The notes beneath the pieces are model-generated. The model was not told the origin of the DNA. It did no database searches and was given only the letters and a program-made list of their open reading frames with translations. A stretch of DNA of 64,000 nucleotides from Uloborus plumipes (lineage: Eukaryota; Arthropoda; Arachnida; Araneae; Uloboridae): positions 32,065 through 96,064 of the forward strand of contig JAXGGA010003875.1 of NCBI GenBank assembly GCA_038373865.1, written 5' to 3'. The translations under genes and the position numbers were made by a program. Below are positions 11,763 through 22,304 of the stretch, piece after piece (position 1 is the first letter of the stretch; each line of letters opens with the position of its first letter).

Positions 11763-12145
11763 AACAACATAGATTGGACGGTTTTCCCACACGGGAGCAA
11801 GCGACCTATAGTTGCCCATGGGAAAAACATGGATTTTCTAAATCTAAACCGCAAATTGACATTGTTTGTCCTTGGGACTTATTAATGGACATGGCGAAAG
11901 CTAAACGAATGGGAAACTGTAGCCTTTTGAAGGGTATTGAAGATTCTGACGGTGTCATTGGGATACGTGGCAACAGAACTACTTTATCTTTAAACTTGCC
12001 AGTCATATGATTGCCTCAATAATGTTCCCGGTGATTTTTTTGATAACTAAACGCGTACCATTGCATAATCTCGGTGGATTTAAATTACGTAGAACTATGG
12101 GTAAACCAATTTTTAACCGCAGATTATGTGGTGGCATTCCGGGTA
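11763..12145 (-). pseudogene. Helitron helicase (Pif1-like) C-terminal fossil
   Basis: The minus-strand translation from 12145 reads [14 protein letters not shown], then [13 protein letters not shown]. After a frameshift near 12010 it continues with F-P-I-R-L-A-F-A-M-S-I-N-K-S-Q-G-Q-T-M and L-D-L-E-N-P-C-F-S-H-G-Q-L, a stop, then V-A-C-S-R-V-G. These are the distinctive C-terminal SF1 helicase motifs of Helitron Rep/helicase proteins, including the A-x-x-I-N-K-S-Q-G-Q motif. Only about 125 residues remain of a protein usually above 1,000 residues, with at least one frameshift and one stop. Confidence 0.9.
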
Positions 12146-12159
12146 TGTTTAAAGAATTT

Positions 12160-12362
12160 TAGCCAAGAATACAGAAAAGCTGGTAGCTAAATAGATAATT
12201 TGCAATAAAAAATATATTGCGGTCCTAAATTGAGATAAAAACTATCCTATCATTTAAGTTGGACCAAACTGAAACTGCGTGCAAAATTTAGTTAAAATCG
12301 GTTCAGTAGCTGAGGCTTCCATTGGCCACAAACACAGGGACACGTAATTTTTATATATTATA
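12160..12362. repeat. Direct repeat, copy 1
   Basis: About 200 bp starting agccaagaatacagaaaagc and ending near gggacacgtaatttttatat is repeated almost exactly at 12465-12667, with about 100 bp between. The unit contains aaaatcggttcagtagctga followed by cacaaacacagggac, typical of the 3' end of several invertebrate repeat families. Confidence 0.9.
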
Positions 12363-12464
12363 AGAAAGATTATTACTTGTTTACCGCTCTCCAGAAGCTG
12401 CCAGAACGTGTGCTTTATGTCGCTCAGCCATGGAGGTGTCAAAAAAGGCTTAGTAAAAAGGCTT

Positions 12465-12667
12465 AGCCAAGAACACAGAAAAGCTGGTAGCTAAATACAT
12501 AATTTGCAATAAAAAATATATTGCGATCCTAAATTGAGATAAAAACTATCCTATCATTTAAGTTGGACCAAACTGAAACTGCGTGTAAAATTTGGTTAAA
12601 ATCGGTTCAGTAGCTGAGGAGTCCATTGGCCACAAACACAGGGACGCGTAAATTTTATATATTAAGA
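12465..12667. repeat. Direct repeat, copy 2
   Basis: Second copy of the approximately 200-bp unit at 12160-12362, differing at few positions. The arrangement suggests either a tandem insertion of the same element or duplication of its 3' end. Confidence 0.9.
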
Positions 12668-12699
12668 TTTAATTTTACGTACAAATAGAGAAAAAAATA

Positions 12700-13030
12700 T
12701 TGTCTCTATTTGAACGCTATTGCCCCAATTTGTTATGAAAAAATATTAATCTTAATATCTCTATTGAATGTTTTACCCACCTGCTTACGTCATTCCCTAG
12801 CTGACCTATCAAAGTTCCTCTAACTGCTACTAGAGGGCACATAAAGCTAGTTGATGGAAATAGAAAATGTTTTGGTAGCCATCACAGAATATTGCACCAA
12901 AAATAAATAATTAAATAAAGTAACTTGATTTTTATTTCTGTTGTTCTCACAAAGAAAGTTTGACTGGAAATGGATTGAAAGTTTTTTTTTTACCTCATCA
13001 CTTCCTCATTGATAAATATTAAGAATTGCT
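12700..13030. repeat. Dispersed repeat family Z, copy 1
   Basis: It shares ctaactgctactagagggca, ggtagccatcaca and gcaccaaaaataaat with 17520-17728, and cctcatcacttcctcatt with the block after 18210. In this copy the two parts are continuous, while in the second they are separated by an R1 insertion. No coding frame is seen. Confidence 0.7.
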
Positions 13031-13150
13031 AATTACTAATCAATTATAAGTATTTATGCACAGTTAAAGCCCAATATGTCTAATCTTAACTCGGATTTGT
13101 TCAAAAGGATGTGTAGTAGGGTGATTCAGAAATGTATGGAAAAAAATAAA

Positions 13151-13630
13151 CTTTGTATTTTTGTGCATCTTACCCTCTTATTTTGTGCCACTATATATAC
13201 TGATTATTTATGCAAAATTTTGGCAAAATATATTAATATTTAGAGGTCGCTCAAACGCCTTGAAATTTCGTGATATTGACAAAAACGTGATCGTAAATGA
13301 TATCTATAGAAAAAAGTAGCCTTTGTATTTTTGTGCGTCTTATCCTCCTATTTTGTGCCACTATATACACTGATTCTTTGTGCAAAATTTTGGCAAAATA
13401 TATTAATATTTAGAGGTCGCTCAAACACCTTGAAATTTCGTGATATTGACAAAAACGTGATCGTAAATGATATCTATAGAAAAAGTAGCCTTTGTATTTT
13501 TATTCGTCTTACCGTCTTATTTAGGCCCTTTATATACACTGAATTATTCGTCCAAAATTTTAGTAAACTATATTTACATTTAGGAGTACTTCAAATTTGG
13601 TGATAGTGGCACAAATGCGAACGTAAATAA
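13151..13630. repeat. Three tandem units of about 170 bp
   Basis: The marker ctttgtatttttgtgc (last copy with one change) recurs at 13151, 13321 and 13490, giving periods of 170 and 169 bp. Each unit contains gccactatatacactgat-like and gaggtcgctcaaacacc blocks; the third is more diverged and ends near an AAT run. The array is an amplified part of the left inverted repeat of the 13117-16243 transposon, because a single copy of the block is present, inverted, at the right end. Confidence 0.9.
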
Positions 13631-13835
13631 TAATAATAATAAAGTTACTTTATTGCTTTTTTATATCTCCGAAGAAAAAAAGCGTGCAATCACAAAATGA
13701 ACTATATATCTGAAAAACCAATGAAATGCAGAAAAGTATGAAAACTAATCAAATACGGAAAAAATATAAAAAACAAATTTAAATACATTAAATATATAGT
13801 AATTCGCTCATTAATTCTTGCAATACTTTTGAAGG

Positions 13836-15766
13836 TTACTTTTTTGCAACTTTGAAACCTTTTCTGTGTTCCTGTACCACTTGAAGAAGACACTGTCTTT
13901 GTTTTTCGTCGTTAGTGATAGTCTTAACAAATGCTTCAATAAGGGCCATGCCACGCTCCGTATTGTCGTTTACAATCCCCAGTTTCTTTGGTAGTATAAA
14001 GCCTTGTTGGTAGCTATCTTAAAGATTCGAATGCTCAGGATCAAACAGCTGATATATTTTGAGTTTCTTCTTTACATGAATAAGGACGCTAAAAATATTC
14101 CAAATCATTTCTTAGTGCTTGCACAAAAAGGGTTGCTGGGAACCCAGGTCTTAGATATTCTTTCCCATTAACTATAAGAATGTGAAAGAAATCACATTCA
14201 TATGTTACGAATACCTTTGTTTGTCCAGCTGCAAGTTTGAACTGGTTGGCAGGGCCCGATTAACCAGTAAAGTTAGGGGAAGCTCTGTCTCATTTTGAGG
14301 CCCCCTGCTTTTTGAAGCAAGGGTGGGGGGGGGTATTTCTACTCTTGAGACATTGAAACAAATCTCGCTAAGGGTACATATCATTTCTAAGAGCTGCCCA
14401 AACAGAATTCGGATTAAAGTCTGTCCCCTTCCTCCACTAATATGTAGAATTTTCACACATAATACACATGGTTGCATTGCAATTCTATAAAGATGTTGTA
14501 TTAGATTTATTACTTCTCAAAATTAATAAAACATAATCAAAGTACACTGTAAAAAAGTAGAGTCAAATCCCACATTTAAAAATAGCTTGTGGTGGGATTA
14601 ATGTTTTATGAAATGTGTCTTCAATTTTAAAACTTTCCAGAAAAATTTTATTGAACCAGTTCTAATGTTTACAATAATCTTAAGATATGCATTTAAAAGG
14701 AGAAACTACAATTTTAAATCACAAGTTTTCAGTCATTTTTGGGCCCCCTGATAATTTTTAGGGGAAGCACAAGCTTCTTGTGCCTTTTGGATAATCAGGC
14801 CCTGCTGGTTGGGAAATATCCATAACTTGAAGCCATAAAGAATCTTTAACACAGATATAACACGAGGAACCACTCCTGGGACACGAAAACATACACCAAG
14901 AGAAAGTGCTCTGCTCAAGAAAGTCGCACTAAGCTCTAGTATCTTCCTTGGACACTTCTTTTACATGGGTCATCAGAAGTTAACTTTGCGCAACTTCCAT
15001 TACTAGTTGCACGTTGTTCTGAATGTGCTACCAACTCCTCAACCTCATCGTTCCTCACTCCAGGTTTAAAATTAGAATGTTTTATTCTTGACTATGATTG
15101 CTGAAACCGCTTAAAAAGCAGTATTGTAGATCCAATGGCAGTGGATGGTTCCACGCAGTTGCGTGAACATCGCATCTGACATTGCACGCAATCAAATACC
15201 CCAATTCTATCTATTTTTTGGTTTATTGGTTAAAATACCGAGAGACCAAGAGTAGAATAGATTTCGGTTGTAATACCACAGAAAACACAATGTCGAAAAT
15301 ATAATGGCAGAAAGCACAATATAAAAGTTGCTTCCCTAGTTTTTTTCCCCAAGTTCAAACTTGCTCCAACTTTAGTACCGGCAATGCATGTCGTATTGAA
15401 ACACATACCACGTACGACCTCAGTAAGTTCCCATTTATCTAACTGGTTATAGTATAGCAGCATTTTCCGTTGCAATTCCTATGCCTGACTTACTTACTAG
15501 AACCCAGAAGTAAATCATCAATGCTTGTGGTCCTGATACTAATACTGGTATGAAACCCGCCGATCATCCTTCATTTTCCCAATATGTTTTGCATAAGTGT
15601 TTCGTTCCAGTGAACTATCAAATGAAGTCCTAGATTTAAACGACTTTTGTAAGTTAACGCCTAATTCAGAGCGAATAGTTTGCATTTACCGTTTTATGAA
15701 CGTTGTCAAATCCTCCCCATTTTGACCCATACTTTGTACTGCAGCAGCTACTATCAAAGTGGCTTT
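13836..15766 (-). pseudogene. Decayed transposon gene, same family as 42266-44181
   Basis: Minus-strand fragments in order: A-A-A-V-Q-S-M-G-Q-N-G-E-D-L (about 15766-15700); W-E-L-T-E-V-V-R-G-M-C-F-N-T-T (about 15440-15390); V-I-S-V-L-K-I-L-Y-G-F-K-L-W-I-F-P (about 14860-14815); then, across the hAT insert, F-K-L-A-A-G-Q and A-L-R-N-D-L-E-Y-F (about 14110); and G-I-V-N-D-N-T-E-R-G-M-A-L-I-E (about 13980) through L-L-Q-V-V-Q-E-H-R-K-G-F-K to the stop at 13836-13838. I recognise these, from memory, as the middle and C-terminal signatures of a multi-copy uncharacterised arthropod protein family. Where I recall F-D-T-T in relatives, this copy has F-N-T-T. The N-terminal part is missing and several stops and frameshifts are present. 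Confidence 0.7.
14250..14804. mobile_element. hAT-like non-autonomous element inserted in the transposon gene
   Basis: The termini are cagggcccgatta (14250-14262) and taatcaggccctg (14792-14804), flanked by the 8-bp duplication ctggttgg (14242-14249, 14805-14812). It is 555 bp with no conserved frame. The insertion splits the decayed gene between W-I-F-P-N-Q and F-K-L-A-A, which read in frame once the insert and one duplication are removed. Relatives with the same ends occur at 54824-55019 and, degraded, at 7918-8925. Confidence 0.93.
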
Positions 15767-16485
15767 CTGTCACTTATACTGAGCCCTTTCTAGAGTGGAT
15801 GCTAGGTGTTTTAGCCAAATAAACTCATACACCTCAAACAACCGAAAAGAAAACAGAAAACACAGCCCGAGCTTGCAGCTGCATTTTCTACCCAAACTCA
15901 GGTAAGAGATAATGCAGCTTTGAAGCGGGGGGGGGGGAGGAGGGGGGTAATCGTTACAACTCACTTTGAGCTATTATTTTATTGACTAATTACTTAGTAG
16001 AGTAAACTAACGTTTTAAGTTATTCCATTTTATATGAAGAATAATATTATTTCGGGTAATGAAGCTATATACTCCAACTCTCGAAATTGCTAATTTTCAA
16101 CAGAATTCGATCGCGTTGAGCGACCTCTAAATATTATTCAATTGAGCTAAAATTTTACATACATCACATTCATGAATAGTGTAAAAAAACTGCGGGGTAA
16201 GACCAGGGAAATTCAAAAAAAAAAATTTTTTTGAATCACCCTAATGTGTAGCCATTTTTTTAATAATTCGTCACTTCCTCACAATCACTCCCTTCTTTTC
16301 CTCAAAAGTTAGGAAGTGATATAACTTAGATAGAGTTATGAATTAAAATTATTATGTTATGGGATAAAAATTAAATTACTGCTGTTGTAAAATAAATGCT
16401 AATCATCAGAATATTTTTTATTTTTACAAACAAAGCAAATGATAAAAATTATTATCATTACTATATTATGAATATTATACTGTAC

Positions 16486-16915
16486 TAGCTTATTACCTGG
16501 CGTTGCCCGGGTGCTTATTAATACAATATAGCTATTTATTATTGTTTTTAACTTATTTCATGCTAAAATGAAATAGGTGAGCCTTAAATTGATAAGTCAT
16601 TGTTACTCGTAATCTTTGTTGGAAAATACTCATACTTAAATGTGTTAAATTTTATCAATTTGTATGCTTAAAGGCTTATCTCTATCATTATATCTATTCA
16701 AAATTGAAAGAAAATGGACATTTTGAGCCAAAAAATTTGAATTTTGAGCTGTTGGATTTTTTTAAAATTTCAAAATCCCGCCTATGTGAATTCAAGTGCG
16801 TCAAGGAACCTATGTGCCAAGTTTGATGAAAATACGACGAAAACGGTGGATCTGTATAAGGAACAAACGTACAAACAAATACATATATATATATATACAT
16901 TTTTATAAAAAAAGA
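16486..16915. repeat. Interspersed repeat beginning ctagcttattacctggcg
   Basis: The 5' end ctagcttattacctggcgtt resembles that at 11375. The 3' part contains gccaagtttgatgaaaatac, then gtacaaacaaatacatat and a TA run. This layout (CTAGCT..ACC start, pseudo-palindromic GC segment, end rich in acaaacaaa) matches the unit at 11373-12665, but the internal sequence differs. No frame is conserved. Confidence 0.55.
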
Positions 16916-17238
16916 AAAAGAAAAGAAAAGAAAATTGGGAAAAGCGAATATGATTCATCATAGTCAATATTTTTCCTATTATAGATGAACTCAGACAAAT
17001 TCATCAAAAAACAATCATGCATGTTTAACAAACTTGAAGTAAATAAATTTCTTAACTCTTTTTTTTTTTTTTTTTGGTCTATTTAGAGAGAATCACCCAT
17101 TAATTATATTAATTACCTATTTATAAAAAAATAAAGCGAATGTTTAAAAATAGCAATTAATTATTCTCAAGACCAGTTATAAAGTAATCGAAGGCAAGAA
17201 TAAGTTCAGTGACGCACAAATATTGATGCGCAACAATA

Positions 17239-17484
17239 CTGCCGTGCTAAGCTCAAAAGTGGTATCTTCAGTTGAGCTCAAACTGAGATATTACTCTTTA
17301 GAGTTTTGCGCCACCATGTATTTGATTCAGATGAAACTTTTTCAGAATTTTTTAAAAAATATTTCCGCTCTCATTTGTCACTATAATTTTGTATTTAGGT
17401 AAAATACGTCACAAAGAGCCGCCTGGTGCGATAACTCAATTTTGTTAAAAAGTGCAGGTACGACTTTTGTGCTTAGCACGGCAG
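17239..17484. mobile_element. MITE with ctgccgtgctaagc ends
   Basis: Left ctgccgtgctaagctcaaaa and right ttttgtgcttagcacggcag are inverted repeats of about 28 bp with a few mismatches. The element is 246 bp and has no frame. The target duplication is unclear. The right flank (catagcacataac) belongs to family Z and recurs at 18238, suggesting insertion into a family Z copy. Confidence 0.75.
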
Positions 17485-17519
17485 CATAGCACATAACTTG
17501 AAGTAAGGATCTCTGTAAA

Positions 17520-17728
17520 ACATTCCTCATATTGTCCCCATTTGAACGTTATTGCCCGAATTTATTATTAAAAATATTAACCTTAATATCACTATTGAAT
17601 GTTTTACCCACCTTTTACGTTACTCCCTCGCTGACCTATCAAAGTTCCTCTAACTGCTACTAGAGGGCACATAAAGCTTTGAAATGTTTTGGTAGCCATC
17701 ACAAAATACTGCACCAAAAATAAATCTC
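17520..17728. repeat. Dispersed repeat family Z, copy 2, left part
   Basis: It matches 12700-12905 through ctaactgctactagagggca and ggtagccatcaca. The family continues after the R1 insertion with ccttatcacttcctcattt at 18214, and gcacataac...ctgtaaaacattcctcat appears both at 17490-17530 and at 18242-18280. Confidence 0.7.
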
Positions 17729-18210
17729 TACTAATTAATAATAAAGCTGAAGGTTTGTCTTTCTTTCTGACTGTCTGTCTGTCTGTCTGTCACGCGCGTA
17801 GCGCCAAAACCGTTCCGTCGATTTTCATGACATTTGGCACAAAATTAGTTTGTAGCACGAGGTTTTGCACTACGAAGCGATTTTTCGAAAATTCTATTTC
17901 GTTCTTTTTCTATTCTAATTCTTAGCAAAAATTCTATAAGGCAGCTAAGGCTTAAATCTACAGGATTTAAAATCTTTGTCATTGTTGGCCGACAAGGAAA
18001 GAAAACTCAATAATTTAAAATGTTTTTGTTGCCAGTTTCTATTTGGGAACTATTAAAGGACTTGTAATTGATATTAACAATTTCAAATATCGAAAACAAG
18101 TAAATATATTTAGATTTAAAATGCTTTATGACCAGAGAAGTTCGTTTTAATATGAGATCGGCAATCAGGGTCGGGGTTTGTTTAAATTTTTAATTTAATG
18201 TTAGTACTTG
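17728..18210 (-). repeat. Dispersed repeat family R1, copy 3 (reversed)
   Basis: It starts ctctactaattaataataaa, has a short CTGT microsatellite at 17768-17791, and includes ggccgacaaggaaagaaaac and tatgagatcggcaatcaggg, which match R1 copies at about 8617 and (complement) 6936. The 78-codon plus-strand frame at 17689-17925 reads through the CTGT run and is not a gene. Confidence 0.65.
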
Positions 18211-18299
18211 TTACCTTATCACTTCCTCATTTCGCGACCATAGCACATAACATGAGGTAACTATCTCTGTAAAACATTCCTCATTTAGAATTCTTTCAC

Positions 18300-19544
18300 G
18301 TCTTAGGGCTAGCCAATGAGTGTTTAAACTAAAATTTGATATTTTCTTTAAAAAATAAATATTTCAAACATTTTTTCTTCTAAAATTACCATTGAAAATA
18401 AATTTGGGGAACCATAAATAAAACTCTAAATAAAGACTTTGTCTTGTTCCTTTGTAAACCATTGAGCGATATATTTTCATTATGCATGGAAGGGTTATTT
18501 TTCAAAAGATGCAATCTAAAATTCGATAGCCGGGTAACAATGTTTCAAAATTGTTTTGAACTTTTGCTCATAATTTGTTTTATCTACCTTTATGTCATAC
18601 CGAAATAACTCACAGGTAAAGACGAGCGCCAAGAACAAGTGTTGCCACATCATTTTCAAAAAAACGAAAATAATGATACATGTAAAACTTGCTCGAGCTG
18701 AGCCCGTGAAAGATGAGGCGTGGCGCTATCATCCTTCAAGCGACCGAAGTTAGATTATCATAAATAGAAAATTGAGTTCGCGACCCGGTTGGGACTCGTA
18801 TAATAATTTTCACATTACAGAAATTAAGATGGCGAATTTTGTAAATTAAAACGGTCGCCGGTAACAATGTAAGAGTTACGATTCATCATCGAAGATTGCC
18901 TCGCTCTGAGGCGTATCTTGTTTGGTCATTATCTTGGAGGGAATTTCTTCTGTTGATTACGGATCGCCTGCAAAGTATAAGTTGAAGTTACGTGACCAGT
19001 TGAAAGTTGGTAATGAAGCCATTTCTCTTTTCAGAAGAACGTATATCTCCCGCAATTAGCCGAGACCAAAACAAATGGCACTTGAACAGGCTCATCAAGA
19101 TGGCTGCCTGGTGACTGGGAATTGAATACTTGCTGCGAATTCCATTAAGTTGAGTCGCACGTTGGCTGAGTTTTCAATCAGCACAAGAGGAAGGGAGGGA
19201 AAAAAAAAGAATTCTTGCGTGCCTCAACAAAATAAACAATATGAGAAGCGTGATTCCGCGCTGACACTTTCATTTTCTGTTTTGTCATGGACATTTGTGT
19301 GGTTTCCAACCTTTTCGTGAATGGTTGATCTTTGACCTTGAACAAACGTGGATGGTTTTACAAATCGTTTGAATAATTGTTATATTCAGGAAAGAATTTT
19401 ATTTTTTGAAAATTCTTAACAACAGAGGTGCATGGTAATCCCTCTGAAAAAATAGGGAAAAAAAAAGAAAGAAAGCAAGAAAGATAAAGGAAAGAAAAGA
19501 AAATCTGTAAACTAGTTTTTTGGAAACATTTCTTTTGCTGTTGT
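18300..19544. other. Non-repetitive DNA, partly GC-richer, no gene found
   Basis: 18640-19260 is less AT-rich than its surroundings and contains CpG tracts (for example near 18710-18800 and 18900-18970). I see no inverted or tandem structure and no coding frame. It may be regulatory or exon-like sequence, without direct support. Confidence 0.35.
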
Positions 19545-19805
19545 CTTGCAACAGCTAGATTGGCAATTTGGTGTGCGCTGCTTCACTTTTCCAAGTGTAC
19601 TGTAATTTGGTGTGAAGTCCGACTTCCACAGAGCACACATGCCATAGGGACCCGTTTATAAGGTAGGCAATCATTCACAGCACAACAATACATTCGCAAA
19701 AAGAAAGGACAAGAGAGAGAAAGAACATCCATGCACAAGCCGGGATTCAAACCCGGAACCTCCCCATCCGTGTCAAACTTGACAAGGTGGCCCGCTACAT
19801 TTTTT
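19545..19805 (-). mobile_element. tRNA-derived SINE, copy 2
   Basis: The minus strand reads a clear B box (gggtttgaatcccgg near 19741-19755), then the family body with caagccgg, ctctcttgtcctttcttttt, tgttgtgctgtgaatg and the complement of gggacccgtttata. The A-box portion is shortened. The body matches 32684-32952 closely. Short acattt flanks may be a degraded target duplication. Confidence 0.85.
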
Positions 19806-21027
19806 TTACAAAAACAAAGTTGTCATTTTGTCTGCTTTTTCTTCCGGGGGTATGCCTAGGTTCTACCTTATCAGTAAATTTTGCACTAAGGGTGATTTTT
19901 TTTCTACAATTTGCATTTATTTCATAACTGATCAAAATTTGAAAAATTCGTATGGTATTAAAAGTAGTCAAACATGTCCGTGTCCAAACCAGTTTTGTCG
20001 CTGCTAATGATCTGGAAATTCATATTCCCGTGCATTTTGAAGCCAAATTCCTTCTTGTTCTCTTTTGTACATTTCAAAATATTAAAATGCACATCCTGCG
20101 TATAACTGAAATGTAATTATCCAGCTGTAATATTCACCACATGATATCCTTTCCAAAAACCCTAATCTTGAGTAATAAGAACAAACGGAAATCATTCCAG
20201 CATTCTTCTTAGATGAATAATGCACCGCCCAAATTTTCTTACTGCATTAAAAATAAATTCTCGAAACACAGTGTATAAAACAATATCAGTCATTGTTGAG
20301 TTGAAGAGTTATGTTTTTCAGGAGTGATTAAACATTAGATTTCAGAATTGAACCATTGCCAGGATCGACTTGGATCGTAGATCTTCTTCAGTTCCAACTT
20401 TTACCTAACCGTTAACAGCTTTCGAGTTGAGGGATCTCTATCTTTGAAGAATATAATGACAGCATTTTTGTCTTCAGCTTGTTCGCATTAAGAGATTAAA
20501 TGGCTTCTGTTGGGGTTCTAATTTAAGCGGAGTGCTTTGCTTACCGAAATAAAGTCGTGCATTTTCTGTGGATCGTTTTTATTTATTTATTTATTTTTAT
20601 TTTTTTGTCCTTTTGCGCCGAAGGAAAATTGTCTGTATTTTTTCAAATGTTTTAATGTTCAAAATGAAAATCGACACATCTCTTCATGAATAAATCAAAA
20701 GAAACAGTGTGCATGGTCATTGGGGAAGTGGTTAACACCTGTGATTCGCAACAACTCGAAGTCAGTTAACTCGAATATTTCTATAACTTGAATTTCTTAT
20801 CCTCAGGCTCCGAATCCTTTGTTCTCAATTTCATCCTAATTATTCCTTCATGTCTTCATGTTTACTTCTTTAAACACGAAGTTGTTTTTTAAGAAGGCTC
20901 AAAATTTGATTGTTGAAGTAACAAATACTTACAAGTGTAAATGAAAAACTATCACTTTCTCTTGCAATTCCTGTACAGTAGAAGCCGAAGAACAACACAA
21001 GCTGAAATAACACCTTTCGGAGCAGTG
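19806..21027. other. AT-rich DNA, no recognisable feature
   Basis: Contains an ATTT microsatellite near 20578-20600. No gene, paired repeat or tandem array could be supported. Confidence 0.6.
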
Positions 21028-21029
21028 TA

Positions 21030-22302
21030 GGGTCACCTGGGGTAATTCTTGGTCAAAAAGCATTAACATCCAATTATCACAAAATCTATCTAAGTTAGAG
21101 TTACAAATTTTGGTATGGAGGAAGCACATTGGGATGTTCATCGAATAAAATATTCATGTTATCAACAATACATAATGAACTTGAGTAATTGTCGTTAATT
21201 AGTGACCAGGAATTACCCCAGAGATGGGGTAATTCCTGGCCACTTACGGGGCAATTATTGGTCACTCAAATGATTGATGAAAATGCATACATTTTGTAAG
21301 CACATTATTAATACAAGTTATTAAACTAATTAGATAAAGAATTTATTTATATATATAGCTAATTAAACACTGTATTTAGTTTTTTTAAGGAAGAATGCAA
21401 TTGTTTTCAACATAATAACTTTACTTAATAAAACTTAGCCAAAATACTTTTTATACACTTTGTATGCAATAGCTACAGCTTTTATATCTGTTGTGAATGA
21501 ATCTTCACCTACCAAATAAATAGGTCCATAAAAAATATGGTGCACATGCACCATACACACTGAGCACATGCTTCTGTCTGTTATGAACAAGTTAAGGTGA
21601 ACAGTTAAGTGAATAGTACAATGCAGTTACAATTAAGCATTTTTCTTAGTATAATTAAGAATAATTATTAGAACTTATAAAATAATTGGATGAAATTTAA
21701 CAAAGAAAAATTCAGTATATTGTATACTTATCATTAACACATAAGAATGTTACATTGCGGTTACAGTTAACTTTGCAGTTAAGGCTCACAGAGTTACATA
21801 TAGTTTAAATCAATAACATATGTCAATAATAGGTGAAATAATAATCCATAAATATTAAAAAAAGGACTGACCAGGAATTACCCCACTGACCAAGAATTAC
21901 CCCAGTAGCCAGGGGCATTATTTGGAGCCTTCCTGCAAATTATTCAAAACAATAATGGTAAATCCAAAACTATTTTTCAGTAACTGACATGGTACCTAAT
22001 TCAACCAAAAAAACGAAAAAGAAAAATATTCAGAAGTTTGAGTTTGATCACGATCTTTGTACAAATGTATCAAAACTAAGGCCAATCTTGTTTTACGAAA
22101 TTTAACAAGCGATTTTAAAAAGATTTTTTTTTCAAACTAAATACACAGTCAACTCATAATTAAGTAATGAATTGCAATGAAGATAGTTCAGAGTACCTCT
22201 GTGATTTTTTTCATTTTGCTGAAGGTTTATTAAGACATAAAAAGGACTGTGACCAGGAATTACCCCAGAAACTTGCTGACCAGGAATTGCCCCGGGTGAC
22301 CC
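21030..22302. mobile_element. TA-flanked DNA transposon with eight copies of an internal motif
   Basis: The ends are gggtcacctggggtaattct (21030) and the complement of gggtcacccggggcaattcc (ending 22302), with TA on both sides (21028-21029, 22303-22304). The motif gaccaggaattacccca recurs inside near 21204 and in the opposite sense near 21225 and 21249, and again at 21869, 21888, 22251 and 22278, in addition to the left end, eight copies in all. The interior is AT-rich without a surviving transposase. TA duplication suggests Tc1/mariner or pogo-type mobilisation. Confidence 0.88.
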
Positions 22303-22304
22303 TA

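Larger units (their letters stand above)
11373..12665. mobile_element. Helitron-related composite repeat
   Basis: It starts actagctgacccagccacgc, an end sequence I associate with widespread invertebrate interspersed repeats, and ends with gttcagtagctgagg...gggacgcgtaaattttata. Between them lies a minus-strand Helitron helicase fossil (11763-12145) and a direct repeat of the 3' segment. Assigning the whole unit to Helitrons is an inference from the enclosed helicase. No target duplication is visible, which would fit rolling-circle transposition. Confidence 0.6.
13117..16243 (-). mobile_element. DNA transposon with 8-bp target duplication carrying a decayed gene of an unnamed family
   Basis: The ends are tagggtgattca (13117-13128) and tgaatcaccc followed by ta (16232-16243). 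They are flanked by the exact 8-bp duplication atgtgtag (13109-13116, 16244-16251). Inverted similarity continues inward: gaggtcgctcaa near 13243 pairs with ttgagcgacctc near 16118. The left end is expanded into three 170-bp tandem units. The interior carries a broken minus-strand gene (13836-15766) and a later 555-bp hAT insertion. The duplication length fits hAT, P or Merlin-type enzymes, but the termini and the encoded protein do not look like a hAT transposase. The superfamily is unassigned. Confidence 0.85.
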
